DNA from: Methylobacterium sp. Leaf118
GTDB taxonomy: Bacteria; Pseudomonadota; Alphaproteobacteria; Rhizobiales; Beijerinckiaceae
Direction of reading: 5' to 3'
Length of the DNA: 55,667 nt
NCBI RefSeq assembly: GCF_920984675.1
Contig: NZ_CAKLBV010000030.1
Span: 1 to 55,667, forward strand
The notes below the pieces were generated by a model. The model did no database searches and was not told the origin of the DNA. It saw only the letters and a list, made by a program, of their open reading frames with translations. Positions 34,597 through 43,955 of this stretch are shown here, one piece after another. The translations under genes and the position numbers were made by a program. Position 1 is the first letter of the stretch. Every line of letters begins with the position of its first letter.

Positions 34597-35075
34597 GGAC
34601 CCGCGTCGCCGCCGGGATCGGCGCCGCGCTCACGGCGGCGGTCCTCATCGGCGTCCTCGCCCGGTACGGGGGGCAACAGCCGCCGCCGCCGCGGGAGGCC
34701 GCCCCGGCGCCGGTGCCGCGGAGTGCCGTGGAGCCGCGCCTCTACTGCGAGTTCTACAATTTCGCGAGCCGAACCCCGCGGGTCGGCTTCTACTTCACCG
34801 CCCCCGCCGGGGGCACGGACTATGCCCAGATCTTCCAGCGAGAGACGGACGGCGAACAGACCATCTTCGATCCGCGTCCGACCTGGTCCTACGACCGGGC
34901 CGGCGAGCCGCCGACCCTCCATTCGCCCGACGGGGCGATCACGATCAATCTCTACGGGGACGCCAAGAACGCGACCCGCCCGGCGAGCGCCGCCAGTGGC
35001 GGCTGGTTCGAGGCGGGCCTGCGCAGCGTCCAGTATCTCAACCTCGAAGGCCAGTGCCGCCGGACGGCGACCTGA
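34593..35075 (+). CDS. Exported or membrane-anchored protein, unknown
   Basis: The product is 160 residues. An N-terminal hydrophobic segment (VAAGIGAALTAAVLIGVLA) followed by a Pro-rich stretch suggests either a signal anchor or an exported protein. The rest has two Cys (YCEFYN, GQCRR) and motifs VGFYFTAPAGG and ITINLYGDAKN. I do not recognise the family. Overlap with the GNAT gene and 22 bases to obgE indicate co-transcription. Confidence 0.7.
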   Translation: MRTRVAAGIGAALTAAVLIGVLARYGGQQPPPPREAAPAPVPRSAVEPRLYCEFYNFASRTPRVGFYFTAPAGGTDYAQIFQRETDGEQTIFDPRPTWSYDRAGEPPTLHSPDGAITINLYGDAKNATRPASAASGGWFEAGLRSVQYLNLEGQCRRTAT

Positions 35076-35094
35076 CCCAACCGAAAGACTCTGA

Positions 35095-36129
<1,035 letters not shown>

Positions 36130-36313
36130 GCCGGAGCCGACGGGCGGCGCGCCGGGCCTGAACCGCGTCGCCGCCCGGGCTGGCGCGGTCCCCGGCGCGG
36201 GCAGCCGCGGCTTGCGGTCATGGGCTCGCGCCGAGCGGGCAGGGCGCCGCCAGCGACGTTGCGCCTCAGCGCCCGCGAAGCCCCCGGCCGCGCCACGGCG
36301 CTAGCTTACCGGG

Positions 36314-36769
36314 ATGCGCCTCACCGCTCTCACGATCCTCGCCTGCATCTGCGCCGCTTCGTCGGCCCGGGCCGAACCGGAATGCGGCGACCTGATCGAC
36401 CGGGTGACGGCCGCCGCCGGGGCGGAGCTCGCCGAGCGCAGCGCGGATTTCGCCCGCTTCACCGCGGGCCCAGAGACCAGCCTCACCCTGTCCTGCGGCG
36501 GCGTCCATCCCTCCTCGGTCGGGGCGCAGCACCGGAGCGACGCGCCGCCGGACACCTATTTCGACGTGTTCGGGCGGGCCGGCGAGGCCGTCACCGGAAT
36601 CGCGGCGGATCTGCTGCGCGATGCCGCCCACCGGGCCCAGGACGGCGCCCGTCGGCTGCGCCACAGCACCGTCGAGGCGGGCGGGGCCCGGATCACCTGC
36701 TCGATCATGAAGAACGAGAAGGGGCCGCTCACGCTGTGCGCGGTGATCGAGCAGGCCGACCGCACCTGA
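36314..36769 (+). CDS. Exported protein, unknown
   Basis: The product is 151 residues. The signal peptide is MRLTALTILACICAASSARA with cleavage before EPECG. The mature protein has four Cys (ECGD, LSCGG, ITCSI, LTCA-type LCAVI) and segments RFTAGPETSLTLSCGGVHPSS and TYFDVFGRAGEAVTG. I recognise no family. The 184 bases to obgE hold no clear signal. It is followed by 197 bases before the convergent LysR gene. Confidence 0.7.
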   Translation: MRLTALTILACICAASSARAEPECGDLIDRVTAAAGAELAERSADFARFTAGPETSLTLSCGGVHPSSVGAQHRSDAPPDTYFDVFGRAGEAVTGIAADLLRDAAHRAQDGARRLRHSTVEAGGARITCSIMKNEKGPLTLCAVIEQADRT

Positions 36770-36966
36770 AGCGATGGATGAGTGGGCCGGAAAAACGGTT
36801 TCCCCTCAGACCGCTGCGGGATTCTGTTGGGATGCGGTGCGAACCGCCCCGGCGGCGTCGGCGGCTGCGCGTGTTTCTTCAGAGATCGCATCAGGACCAG
36901 GCGCCTAAACCACCGGCCTGATTTGCTTTGTTCTGACGAACGGCATCCACCGCGCAGGCCGGGGCG

Positions 36967-37908
36967 CTATCCCCCGCCCCCTCCCCCACCGGACGGCCGC
37001 GCGGACACCGGTTCGTCGCCGTCGAGGGTGCGGGCCACCGTGCGGGCGATGGCGAGAAGCGCCGTCACCATCGGCGTGGCCGGATCGCGGCGGGCCGCGA
37101 CGAGGCCGATGGCGTGGCGCAGATCCGGCTCGACGATGGGGATCGCCCGCAGCCCCTCGGTCGGCCCGAGCGCGTCGGCGAGGATCGCCGGCATCACGCT
37201 GGCCCATTGCAGGGTGCGCACATGGGTCATCAACACGACCATCGAGTTCGATTCGAGGGTCGGCGCAGGCTCGCCGCCGGCCTGGCGCAGCTGCTCGTCG
37301 ATGATCCGTCGGTTCTGCATGTTGGGCGTCAGCAGGCAGAGGGGGATCTTCGCGAGTTCCGCCCAGGTGACGCTGGCCCGCTCGGCATAGGGTCCGCCCG
37401 CCGCCGTCAGCAGCTGGTAATGCTCGGTGTAGAGCGGGACGGCGGTGACGCGCCCGAGGGGCTCGTTGTCGAGATAGGTCAGCCCCGCATCGGCCTCGAG
37501 GTTGTCGATCAGCGCGAACATCTGTTCCGAGGTGGTCGAGAGCACGCTGAAGCGCACATTCGGATAGCGCACGCGGTAGGGGGTGGTGAGGGCGGCGACC
37601 ATCGGCAGCGCGGTCGGGACCGCGGCGATGCGCAGATGGCCCGACAGGCCCCGGCGGAGCGCGGCCACGTCGTCCTGCATCGCCCGGGCGTCGCCGACGA
37701 TGCGCCGGCCCCAGGCGAGGACCCGGTCGCCCTCGGGCGTGAACCCCTGGAAGCGTGAGCCGCGCTGGACGAGGCGCACGCCGAAGCGGTCCTCCAGGCT
37801 CTTCACCCCCGCCGAGAGGGTCTGCTGGGTCACGCCGCAGGCCTCCGCCGCGCGCCCGAAATGCTGCTCGCGGGCGAGCGCCAGCAGGAATTCCAGCTTG
37901 TCGATCAC
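36967..37908 (-). CDS. LysR-type regulator next to formate dehydrogenase genes
   Basis: The product is 313 residues. The N-terminal winged helix (FLLALAREQHFGRAAEACGVTQQTLSAGVKSLEDRFGVRLVQRG) and periplasmic-binding-protein-like effector domain (about 90-295) are intact. The poly-Gly end is low complexity. It lies 84 bases downstream of fdsD on the same strand. LysR-type regulators (for example FdsR) accompany fds operons elsewhere, so control by formate is likely but inferred. Confidence 0.9.
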   Translation of the reverse strand: MIDKLEFLLALAREQHFGRAAEACGVTQQTLSAGVKSLEDRFGVRLVQRGSRFQGFTPEGDRVLAWGRRIVGDARAMQDDVAALRRGLSGHLRIAAVPTALPMVAALTTPYRVRYPNVRFSVLSTTSEQMFALIDNLEADAGLTYLDNEPLGRVTAVPLYTEHYQLLTAAGGPYAERASVTWAELAKIPLCLLTPNMQNRRIIDEQLRQAGGEPAPTLESNSMVVLMTHVRTLQWASVMPAILADALGPTEGLRAIPIVEPDLRHAIGLVAARRDPATPMVTALLAIARTVARTLDGDEPVSARPSGGGGGGG

Positions 37909-37992
37909 GGTTGCCGGTTCCGGGGCCCGCGGGGAGGGCGGGGCCCGGCCCTGGTAGGCCGGGGCCCGACCGGGCTCAAGCCGCGGGGGACC

Positions 37993-38283
37993 TCATCCCG
38001 CGTCGCTGGCGCCCTCGCCCGCGAGCTGCGGGTTGCGGGTCGCCGGGCGCACGGGGCTGTCGGTGGTGGGCTGGCTGGAAAGCGCCGTCCGGACCAGCGG
38101 GTCGAGCCGGTCGCCCGCCGCCTCGGCGTAGCCGTCGAGGTCGCGGCGCATCTTCGGCGTCCAGAACGCCACGATGTGATTGTGGATGCCCGCCACCGCC
38201 TCGTCCTCCGGGTAGGACCGGAAGAACAGGGCGATCTGGTTGGCCATGCGCACCAGCTTGTCGTTGGGGTTCGTCGCGCTCAT
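37993..38283 (-). CDS. fdsD: Formate dehydrogenase delta subunit
   Basis: The product is 96 residues. The family motif KLVRMANQIALFFRSYPEDEAVAGIHNHIVAFWTPKMRRDL is present. FdsD is a small subunit needed for active soluble NAD-dependent formate dehydrogenase. The ATG at 38283 is in family position. It is separated from fdsA by about 210 bases that contain the palindromic repeat, although in most fds operons fdsD lies closer. Confidence 0.9.
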   Translation of the reverse strand: MSATNPNDKLVRMANQIALFFRSYPEDEAVAGIHNHIVAFWTPKMRRDLDGYAEAAGDRLDPLVRTALSSQPTTDSPVRPATRNPQLAGEGASDAG

Positions 38284-38330
38284 CGCCTGCTCGGGCTCTT
38301 TATGGGATGGGGCCGCACGCCGGCCAGCGC

Positions 38331-38441
38331 CCTCATCCCGAGATGCCGCGTGAGCGGCCTCGAAGGAGGGCTCCCGAGATCGCGTGGGCACTGGAGCCCT
38401 CCTTCGAGGCCTCCGCTTCGCTCCGGCATCTCAGGATAGGG
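38331..38441. repeat. About 110-bp palindromic dispersed repeat, copy 2
   Basis: The ends are cctcatcccgagatgccg on the left and cggcatctcagga on the right, with internal similarity to the copy at 6610-6722 along its whole length. It lies between fdsA and fdsD in the operon and could form a long RNA hairpin. Confidence 0.8.
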
Positions 38442-38492
38442 GGATGGATGGGAGGGGCGGTGCTGAGATCAGCCCGCCCCGGTCTTAAAAGA

Positions 38493-41345
38493 TCACTCCG
38501 CCGCTTCGGCGATGCGGGTCAGCGAGAAATCCTCCTCGTAGAACTTCGCCTGCCAGTCGGAGGGTCGGTTGGTGCGCCGGACCTGTACCGCCGTCACCTT
38601 GTATTCGGGGCAGTTGGTGGCCCAGTCCGAATAGTCGGTGGTGATGACGTTGGCGCCGGTCTTGGCGTGGTGGAAGGTCGTGTAGACGATCCCCGGCTGC
38701 ATCCGCTCGGTGACCTTGGCCTTGAGCGCGATGTCGCCCGAACGGCTCTCCAATGCGACCAAGTCGCCGTCGACGATGCCGCGGAGTTCCGCGTCGAAGG
38801 GGTGGATCTCCAGCACGTCCTCCTCGTGCCAGCGGGAGTTCTCGGTGCGCCGGGTCTGCGCGCCGACATTGTACTGCGACAGGATGCGGCCCGTGGTCAG
38901 GATCAGCGGGAACTTGGCCCCCGTCCGCTCGTCGGTCGGCACGTATTCCGTGATCATGAAGCGGCCGAGCCCGCGCACGAACCGGTCGACATGCATCATC
39001 GGCGTGCCGAGCGGCGCCTTCTCGTTGCAGGGCCACTGGATCGAGCCCAGTTCCTCCAGCTTGGCGTAGGACACGCCCGCGAAGCTCGGGGTGAGCGCCG
39101 CGATCTCGTCCATGATCTCGGAGGGATGGGTGTAATCCATCTTGTAGCCGAGGGCGTTGGCGAGCAGCACCGTGCCCTCCCAGTCGCCGTAGCCGCCCAT
39201 CGGGGCCATCACCTTGCGCACGCGGGAGATGCGGCGCTCGGCGTTGGTGAAGGTGCCGTCCTTCTCCAAGAACGAGGCGCCCGGCAGGAAGACGTGGGCG
39301 TATTTGGCGGTCTCGTTCAGGAACAGGTCCTGGATCACGATGCACTCCATGGCCTTGAGGCCGGAGGTGACGTGATGGGTGTCGGGGTCGGACTGGGCGA
39401 TGTCCTCGCCCTGGATGTAGAGGGCCTTGAAGGTGCCGCCGACGGCCTCGTCCAGCATGTTGGTGATGCGCAGGCCCGGCGCGTTGTCGAGCTTGGCCCC
39501 CCAGGTCGCCTCGAAGCTCTCGCGGGTGGCGTCGTCCGAGACGTGGCGGTAGCCCGGCAGCTCGTGCGGGAACGAGCCCATGTCGCAGGAGCCCTGCACG
39601 TTGTTCTGGCCGCGCAGCGGGTTCACGCCCGCCCCCACCATGCCGATATTGCCGGTGGCCATGGCGAGGTTGGCCATGCCCATGACCATGGTCGAGCCCT
39701 GGCTGTGCTCGGTCACGCCGAGACCGTAGTAGATCGCCGCCTTGCCGCCGGTGGCGTAGAGGCGGGCCGCCTCGCGGATCGCCTGCGGATCGACCCCGGT
39801 GATGGCCTGCGCCGACTCGGGCGAGTTGCGCTCCTCGGCGATGAAGCGGGCCCAGGACTCGAACTCGGCGAGGTCGCAGCGCTCGCGGACGTAGTCCTCG
39901 GCGATCAGCCCCTCCGTGACGATGACGTGGGCGAAGGCGTTGACGAAGGCGACGTTGGAGCCGGGCTTCAGCGGCAGGTGATAGTCCGCCTGGATGTGGG
40001 GCGACTTCACGAGGTCGATCTTGCGCGGGTCGGCGACGATGAGCCGGGCGCCTTCCCGGAGGCGCTTCTTCATGCGCGAGCCGAAGACCGGGTGACCGTC
40101 GGTTGGGTTGGCGCCGATCACGAGGATCACGTCCGATTCCTCGACCGACTTGAAGTCCTGCGTGCCGGCGGAGGTGCCGAGGGTGGACATCAGGCCGTAG
40201 CCGGTCGGCGAGTGGCAGACCCGGGCGCAGGTGTCGACGTTGTTGTTGCCGAAGGCGGCGCGCACCAACTTCTGGACGAGGTAGGCCTCCTCGTTGGTGC
40301 AGCGCGACGAGGTGATGCCACCGACGGAGTCCTTTCCGTACGTCGCCTGGATGCGCTTGAACTCGGAGGCGGCGTGGTTGATCGCCTCCTCCCAGGAGAC
40401 CTCGCGCCACGGATCCGTGATCTTGGCGCGGATCATCGGCTTGGTGATGCGGTCCTTGTGGGTGGCGTAGCCGTAGGCGAAGCGGCCCTTCACGCAGGAA
40501 TGGCCCTCATTCGCCTTGCCGCCCTTGTAGGGCACCATGCGGATGACCCGGTCGCCTTGCATCTCGGCCTTGAAGGCGCAGCCGACGCCACAATAGGCGC
40601 AGGTCGTCACCGCCGAATGGTCGGGCTGGCCGAATTCGTGGACGGTCTTCTCCTGGAGCGTCGCGGTCGGGCAGGCCTGGACGCAGGCGCCGCAGGACAC
40701 GCATTCGGACTGCATGAAGTTGGTCGGGCCCGCCGCCACGCGGCTGTCGAAGCCGCGGCCCGAGATGGTCAGCGCGAAGGTGCCTTGCGTCTCCTCGCAG
40801 GCGCGGACGCAGCGATTGCAGACGATGCATTTCGACGGGTCGTAGGTGAAATAGGGGTTCGACTCGTCCTTGGGCAGGTAGCGCTCGGAACTCGGCCGGA
40901 CGTGGTTGTCACCCTCGTAGCCGTAGCGCACGTCGCGCAGGCCGACCTGACCGGCGGTGTCCTGCAACTCGCAATCGCCGTTGGCCGCGCAGGTCAGGCA
41001 ATCGAGCGGGTGATCGGAGATGTAGAGCTCCATCACGCCCTTGCGCAGGCGATGCAGCTTGTCGCTCTGCGTGTGCACGACCATGCCGTTCTCGGCCGGC
41101 GTGGTGCAGGAGGCCGGCGTCCCGCGACGCCCGTCGATCTCGACGAGGCACATGCGGCAGGAGCCGAACGGCTCCAGCGAATCGGTCGCGCAGAGCTTCG
41201 GGATCTTGGTCCCCATCTGCATCGCGGCGGCCATGACCGAGGTGCCCGCGGGCACCGTCACGCTCTCGCCGTCGATGGTCAGCGTCACCGTCTGCTCGGA
41301 GAGCCGGATCGGCGTGCCGTAATCGATTTCCTTGATGAGGGTCAT
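38493..41345 (-). CDS. fdsA: Formate dehydrogenase alpha (catalytic) subunit
   Basis: This subunit holds bis-MGD molybdenum (or tungsten) and oxidises formate to CO2. The product is 950 residues. An N-terminal 2Fe-2S ferredoxin domain (C..CRMC, then SCTTP) leads into H-x-x-x-C-x-x-C-x-x-x-x-x-C (HPLDCLTCAANGDC). Two 4Fe-4S sets follow (CIVCNRCVRAC, CVSCGACVQAC), then the CAYCGVGC cluster. The catalytic residue is Cys377 (ARVCHSPTG), not selenocysteine. C-terminal cofactor motifs include TTGRILSQYN. The start lies 12 bases after the fdsB stop. The set matches FDH2 of Methylobacterium (fdh2A). Confidence 0.95.
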   Translation of the reverse strand: MTLIKEIDYGTPIRLSEQTVTLTIDGESVTVPAGTSVMAAAMQMGTKIPKLCATDSLEPFGSCRMCLVEIDGRRGTPASCTTPAENGMVVHTQSDKLHRLRKGVMELYISDHPLDCLTCAANGDCELQDTAGQVGLRDVRYGYEGDNHVRPSSERYLPKDESNPYFTYDPSKCIVCNRCVRACEETQGTFALTISGRGFDSRVAAGPTNFMQSECVSCGACVQACPTATLQEKTVHEFGQPDHSAVTTCAYCGVGCAFKAEMQGDRVIRMVPYKGGKANEGHSCVKGRFAYGYATHKDRITKPMIRAKITDPWREVSWEEAINHAASEFKRIQATYGKDSVGGITSSRCTNEEAYLVQKLVRAAFGNNNVDTCARVCHSPTGYGLMSTLGTSAGTQDFKSVEESDVILVIGANPTDGHPVFGSRMKKRLREGARLIVADPRKIDLVKSPHIQADYHLPLKPGSNVAFVNAFAHVIVTEGLIAEDYVRERCDLAEFESWARFIAEERNSPESAQAITGVDPQAIREAARLYATGGKAAIYYGLGVTEHSQGSTMVMGMANLAMATGNIGMVGAGVNPLRGQNNVQGSCDMGSFPHELPGYRHVSDDATRESFEATWGAKLDNAPGLRITNMLDEAVGGTFKALYIQGEDIAQSDPDTHHVTSGLKAMECIVIQDLFLNETAKYAHVFLPGASFLEKDGTFTNAERRISRVRKVMAPMGGYGDWEGTVLLANALGYKMDYTHPSEIMDEIAALTPSFAGVSYAKLEELGSIQWPCNEKAPLGTPMMHVDRFVRGLGRFMITEYVPTDERTGAKFPLILTTGRILSQYNVGAQTRRTENSRWHEEDVLEIHPFDAELRGIVDGDLVALESRSGDIALKAKVTERMQPGIVYTTFHHAKTGANVITTDYSDWATNCPEYKVTAVQVRRTNRPSDWQAKFYEEDFSLTRIAEAAE

Positions 41346-41357
41346 GCGAGCGCCTCC

Positions 41358-42917
41358 TCACTCGGCCGCGACGGGCAGATCGCCCGCGCGCCGAAAATCC
41401 TCGGGGAAATGGTGAATCGCGCTCATCACGGGCATCGGCGTCAGGCCGCCCATGGCGCAGAGCGAGCCGTCGGTCATGACCTCGCAGAGATCGGCGACGA
41501 GCTTGAGATTGGCCTCCGGGCGGATGCCGGAGATGACCTTGTCCATGGTCTCGACGCCGCGGGTGGCGCCGATGCGGCAGGGGGTGCACTTGCCGCAGGA
41601 TTCGGTGGCGCAGAACTCGAAGGCGAAGCGGGCCTGACGCGCCATATCGACGGTGTCGTCGAACACCACGATGCCGCCATGGCCGACGAGGCCCTTCTTG
41701 GCCGCCATCGCCTCGTAATCGAGGGGCGTGTCGAGGAGATCGTCGGGGAAGTAGGCGCCGAGCGGGCCGCCGACCTGCACCGCGCGCACCGGCCGGCCCG
41801 ACCGCGTGCCGCCGCCGAAATCCTCGATGACCTGTCGGATCGTGATGCCGAAGGCGTACTCGATCAGGCCGCCATGCTTGATGTTGCCGGCGAGCTGGAT
41901 CGGCAGGGTGCCGAGGGACCGGCCCATGCCGTATTCGGCATAGGCCTTGGCACCGTGCTCCAGGATGTACGGCACGGCCGTGAAGGTCATGACGTTGTTG
42001 ACGAGCGTCGGCTTGCCGAGAAAGCCCTTCAGCGCCGGGATCGGAGGCTTGGCCCGGACGATGCCGCGCTTGCCTTCCAGGCTCTCCAAGAGCGAGGTCT
42101 CCTCGCCGCAGATATAGGCGCCGGCGCCCAGCCGTACTTCGAGATGGAAGGCCTTGCCCGAGCCCAGGATGTCGTCGCCGAGGACGCCGGCCCTCACGCC
42201 GTTGGCGATGGCCGTGCGAAGCGTCCGGAACGCCTGCGGGTACTCGGAGCGGCAGTAGATGTAGCCCCGCGTCGCGCCCGTGGCGACGGCCGCGATGGTC
42301 ATGCCCTCGATCAGGTTGAAGGGGTCGCCCTCCATCATGATCCGATCGGCGAACGTGCCGGAATCGCCCTCGTCGGCGTTGCAGACCACGTATTTCTGGT
42401 CCGCCTTGGCCAGCATCACCGTGTTCCACTTGATGCCGGCCGGGAAGCCGGCGCCGCCGCGCCCGCGCAGACCCGACTCGCGCACCTCGCCGACGATCCC
42501 CTCGGCGTCGCGCTGGAGCGCGGCTTCCAGGCCGCGATAGCCGCCATGGGCCCGGTAATCCTCGACCGAGACCGGATCGACCACGCCGCAGCGGTGGAAG
42601 GTCAGGCGATGCTGACGCGCCAGGAACGGAATCTCTTCCGGCTTTCCGAGGCGGAGCGGGTGCGCGCCGCCCTCAGTGAAATTCGCGTCGAGCAGGCTCT
42701 CGACATCGGCCGGGGTCACCGGGCCGTAGGCGATGCGGCCGTCGGGCGTGGCGACCTCGACCATCGGCTCCAGCCACAGCAGGCCACGGGTGCCGGTGCG
42801 GACGATGCGCACGTCGAGACCCCGGGCTTCCGCGCCGGAGACGATCGCGCGGGCGACTCGGTTGGCGCCCAGCCCGAGGGCGACCGCGTCCTGCGGGACG
42901 GTGATGGTGATGCTCAC
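41358..42917 (-). CDS. fdsB: Formate dehydrogenase beta (NAD/FMN) subunit
   Basis: The product is 519 residues. It is a NuoF-like diaphorase subunit that reduces NAD+. An N-terminal thioredoxin-like 2Fe-2S-type region is followed by the FMN/NADH site GRGGAGFPAGIKW and the segment VCNADEGDSGTFADR. A C-terminal 4Fe-4S motif ESCGKCTPCRIG is present. The start is GTG at 42917, overlapping the fdsG stop. Confidence 0.95.
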   Translation of the reverse strand: MSITITVPQDAVALGLGANRVARAIVSGAEARGLDVRIVRTGTRGLLWLEPMVEVATPDGRIAYGPVTPADVESLLDANFTEGGAHPLRLGKPEEIPFLARQHRLTFHRCGVVDPVSVEDYRAHGGYRGLEAALQRDAEGIVGEVRESGLRGRGGAGFPAGIKWNTVMLAKADQKYVVCNADEGDSGTFADRIMMEGDPFNLIEGMTIAAVATGATRGYIYCRSEYPQAFRTLRTAIANGVRAGVLGDDILGSGKAFHLEVRLGAGAYICGEETSLLESLEGKRGIVRAKPPIPALKGFLGKPTLVNNVMTFTAVPYILEHGAKAYAEYGMGRSLGTLPIQLAGNIKHGGLIEYAFGITIRQVIEDFGGGTRSGRPVRAVQVGGPLGAYFPDDLLDTPLDYEAMAAKKGLVGHGGIVVFDDTVDMARQARFAFEFCATESCGKCTPCRIGATRGVETMDKVISGIRPEANLKLVADLCEVMTDGSLCAMGGLTPMPVMSAIHHFPEDFRRAGDLPVAAE

Positions 42918-43387
42918 GCGCGGGCCTCCTTGAGGGCGGCGTCGAGGGACTCGGCGGAGAGGCGGGCCAGGGGCTCGTCATCCACCAGGGCGGCGGGGGC
43001 GTTGGCGCAGAGGCCGAGGCAGTAGACCGGCTCGACGGTGACGCCGTCGGGGCTGGTGCCGTGCCAGTCGCAGCCCATGCGGGCGAGGATCTCGCCATGG
43101 AGCCGGTCGGAGCCCATCGCCTGGCAGGCCTCGGCCCGGCACAGCTTGACGTGGTGGCGCCCGGCCGGCGGCTCGCGCCGGAAGTCGTGGTAGAAGGTCA
43201 GGCAGCCATGGACCTCGGCGCGGGAGAGATTCAGCGCCTCGGCGATCATCGGCACGGCCCGCGCGTCGACGTAGCCAAACGTCTCCTGCAGGGCGTGGAG
43301 GATCGGGAGCGTCGCGCCTTCGAGCGACTGCAGCTCGGCGACGATTCCGGCTGCCCGCGCGTCGTTCCACGGCTCAGAACTGGCCAT
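42914..43387 (-). CDS. fdsG: Formate dehydrogenase gamma subunit (NuoE-like)
   Basis: The product is 157 residues with a thioredoxin-like 2Fe-2S fold that relays electrons next to FdsB. Cluster cysteines are in KLCRAEACQAMG and VYCLGLCANAPA. The ATG at 43387 has aggaaac before it; the frame continues to 43453 without conservation and would run through the dyad at 43403-43426. It is the first gene of fdsGBAD. The chaperone gene fdsC, usual in such operons, is not in the cluster. Confidence 0.93.
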   Translation of the reverse strand: MASSEPWNDARAAGIVAELQSLEGATLPILHALQETFGYVDARAVPMIAEALNLSRAEVHGCLTFYHDFRREPPAGRHHVKLCRAEACQAMGSDRLHGEILARMGCDWHGTSPDGVTVEPVYCLGLCANAPAALVDDEPLARLSAESLDAALKEARA

Positions 43388-43402
43388 CGGTTTCCTGCCT
43401 AG

Positions 43403-43426
43403 ATTGGTCTCGTTCTTGGAACCAAT
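43403..43426. promoter_or_regulatory. Dyad operator upstream of fdsG
   Basis: ATTGGT (43403-43408), 12 bases, ACCAAT (43421-43426). It lies 16-39 bases upstream of the fdsG start and could bind the LysR regulator or mark a repressor site. Confidence 0.5.
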
Positions 43427-43528
43427 CCAACCAAGGGAGGCACTAAAGTTCAATCAAGCTGTCTCGTCGTTCGACAAAGATCTTCGATCAAACCCGTGAG
43501 ATTGCACTGCGAAAGCCGCTCAATACGG

Positions 43529-43557
43529 TTCAAACTTTTTTTGAAATCGGCTTCAAA
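43529..43557. promoter_or_regulatory. Three TTCAAA/TTTGAA half-sites in the fds upstream region
   Basis: TTCAAA (43529-43534), TTTGAA (43540-43545), TTCAAA (43552-43557): alternating half-sites that form two overlapping palindromes in an AT-rich patch. This is a plausible LysR or other activator site. The rest of 43427-43955 contains only GC-rich sequence without a gene. Confidence 0.5.
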
Positions 43558-43955
43558 ATGTTTTGCCGCAGGCCGACACGCCCCGCCGATGAGCGCGAGT
43601 GCGAGGAGATCGGGCCCCGCCCCTGCGGGCCTCGGCCGCGAGGCCGGACCCGGATATCGCCTCTAGAACCCTGCGCGGCCTGGGCTTTTCTCCGCAAACC
43701 GGTCTCCATCGCCCGGGCCGAGGCGAGCGAGCCTCCGCGGGGATGTCGGATCCGGGGGGATGCCCCTGGTTTCCCTGTCGCGGCGGCACGCTCTCAGAGC
43801 CGGCGCCCCCGATACGGGCCGACGCGCCAGCCTCGCCGCGGACGCAACCGCCCCATGCCGTCAGTGCGTGCCCGCTCGGACGGGCCTACGAACCGGGGCC
43901 TCTGCGCGGTCCGACGAGCGGCGCGGCGACCGTTTTCGGCAAGATCGTGCAGCCC

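Noticed and set aside
37755..43025. Very long plus-strand open frame (about 1750 codons) opposite the fds operon
   Set aside because: It is the antisense shadow of high-GC genes. The fdsGBAD proteins on the minus strand have complete motifs and ribosome-binding sites, while the antisense product is a His/Arg/Gly/Leu-rich sequence without domains.
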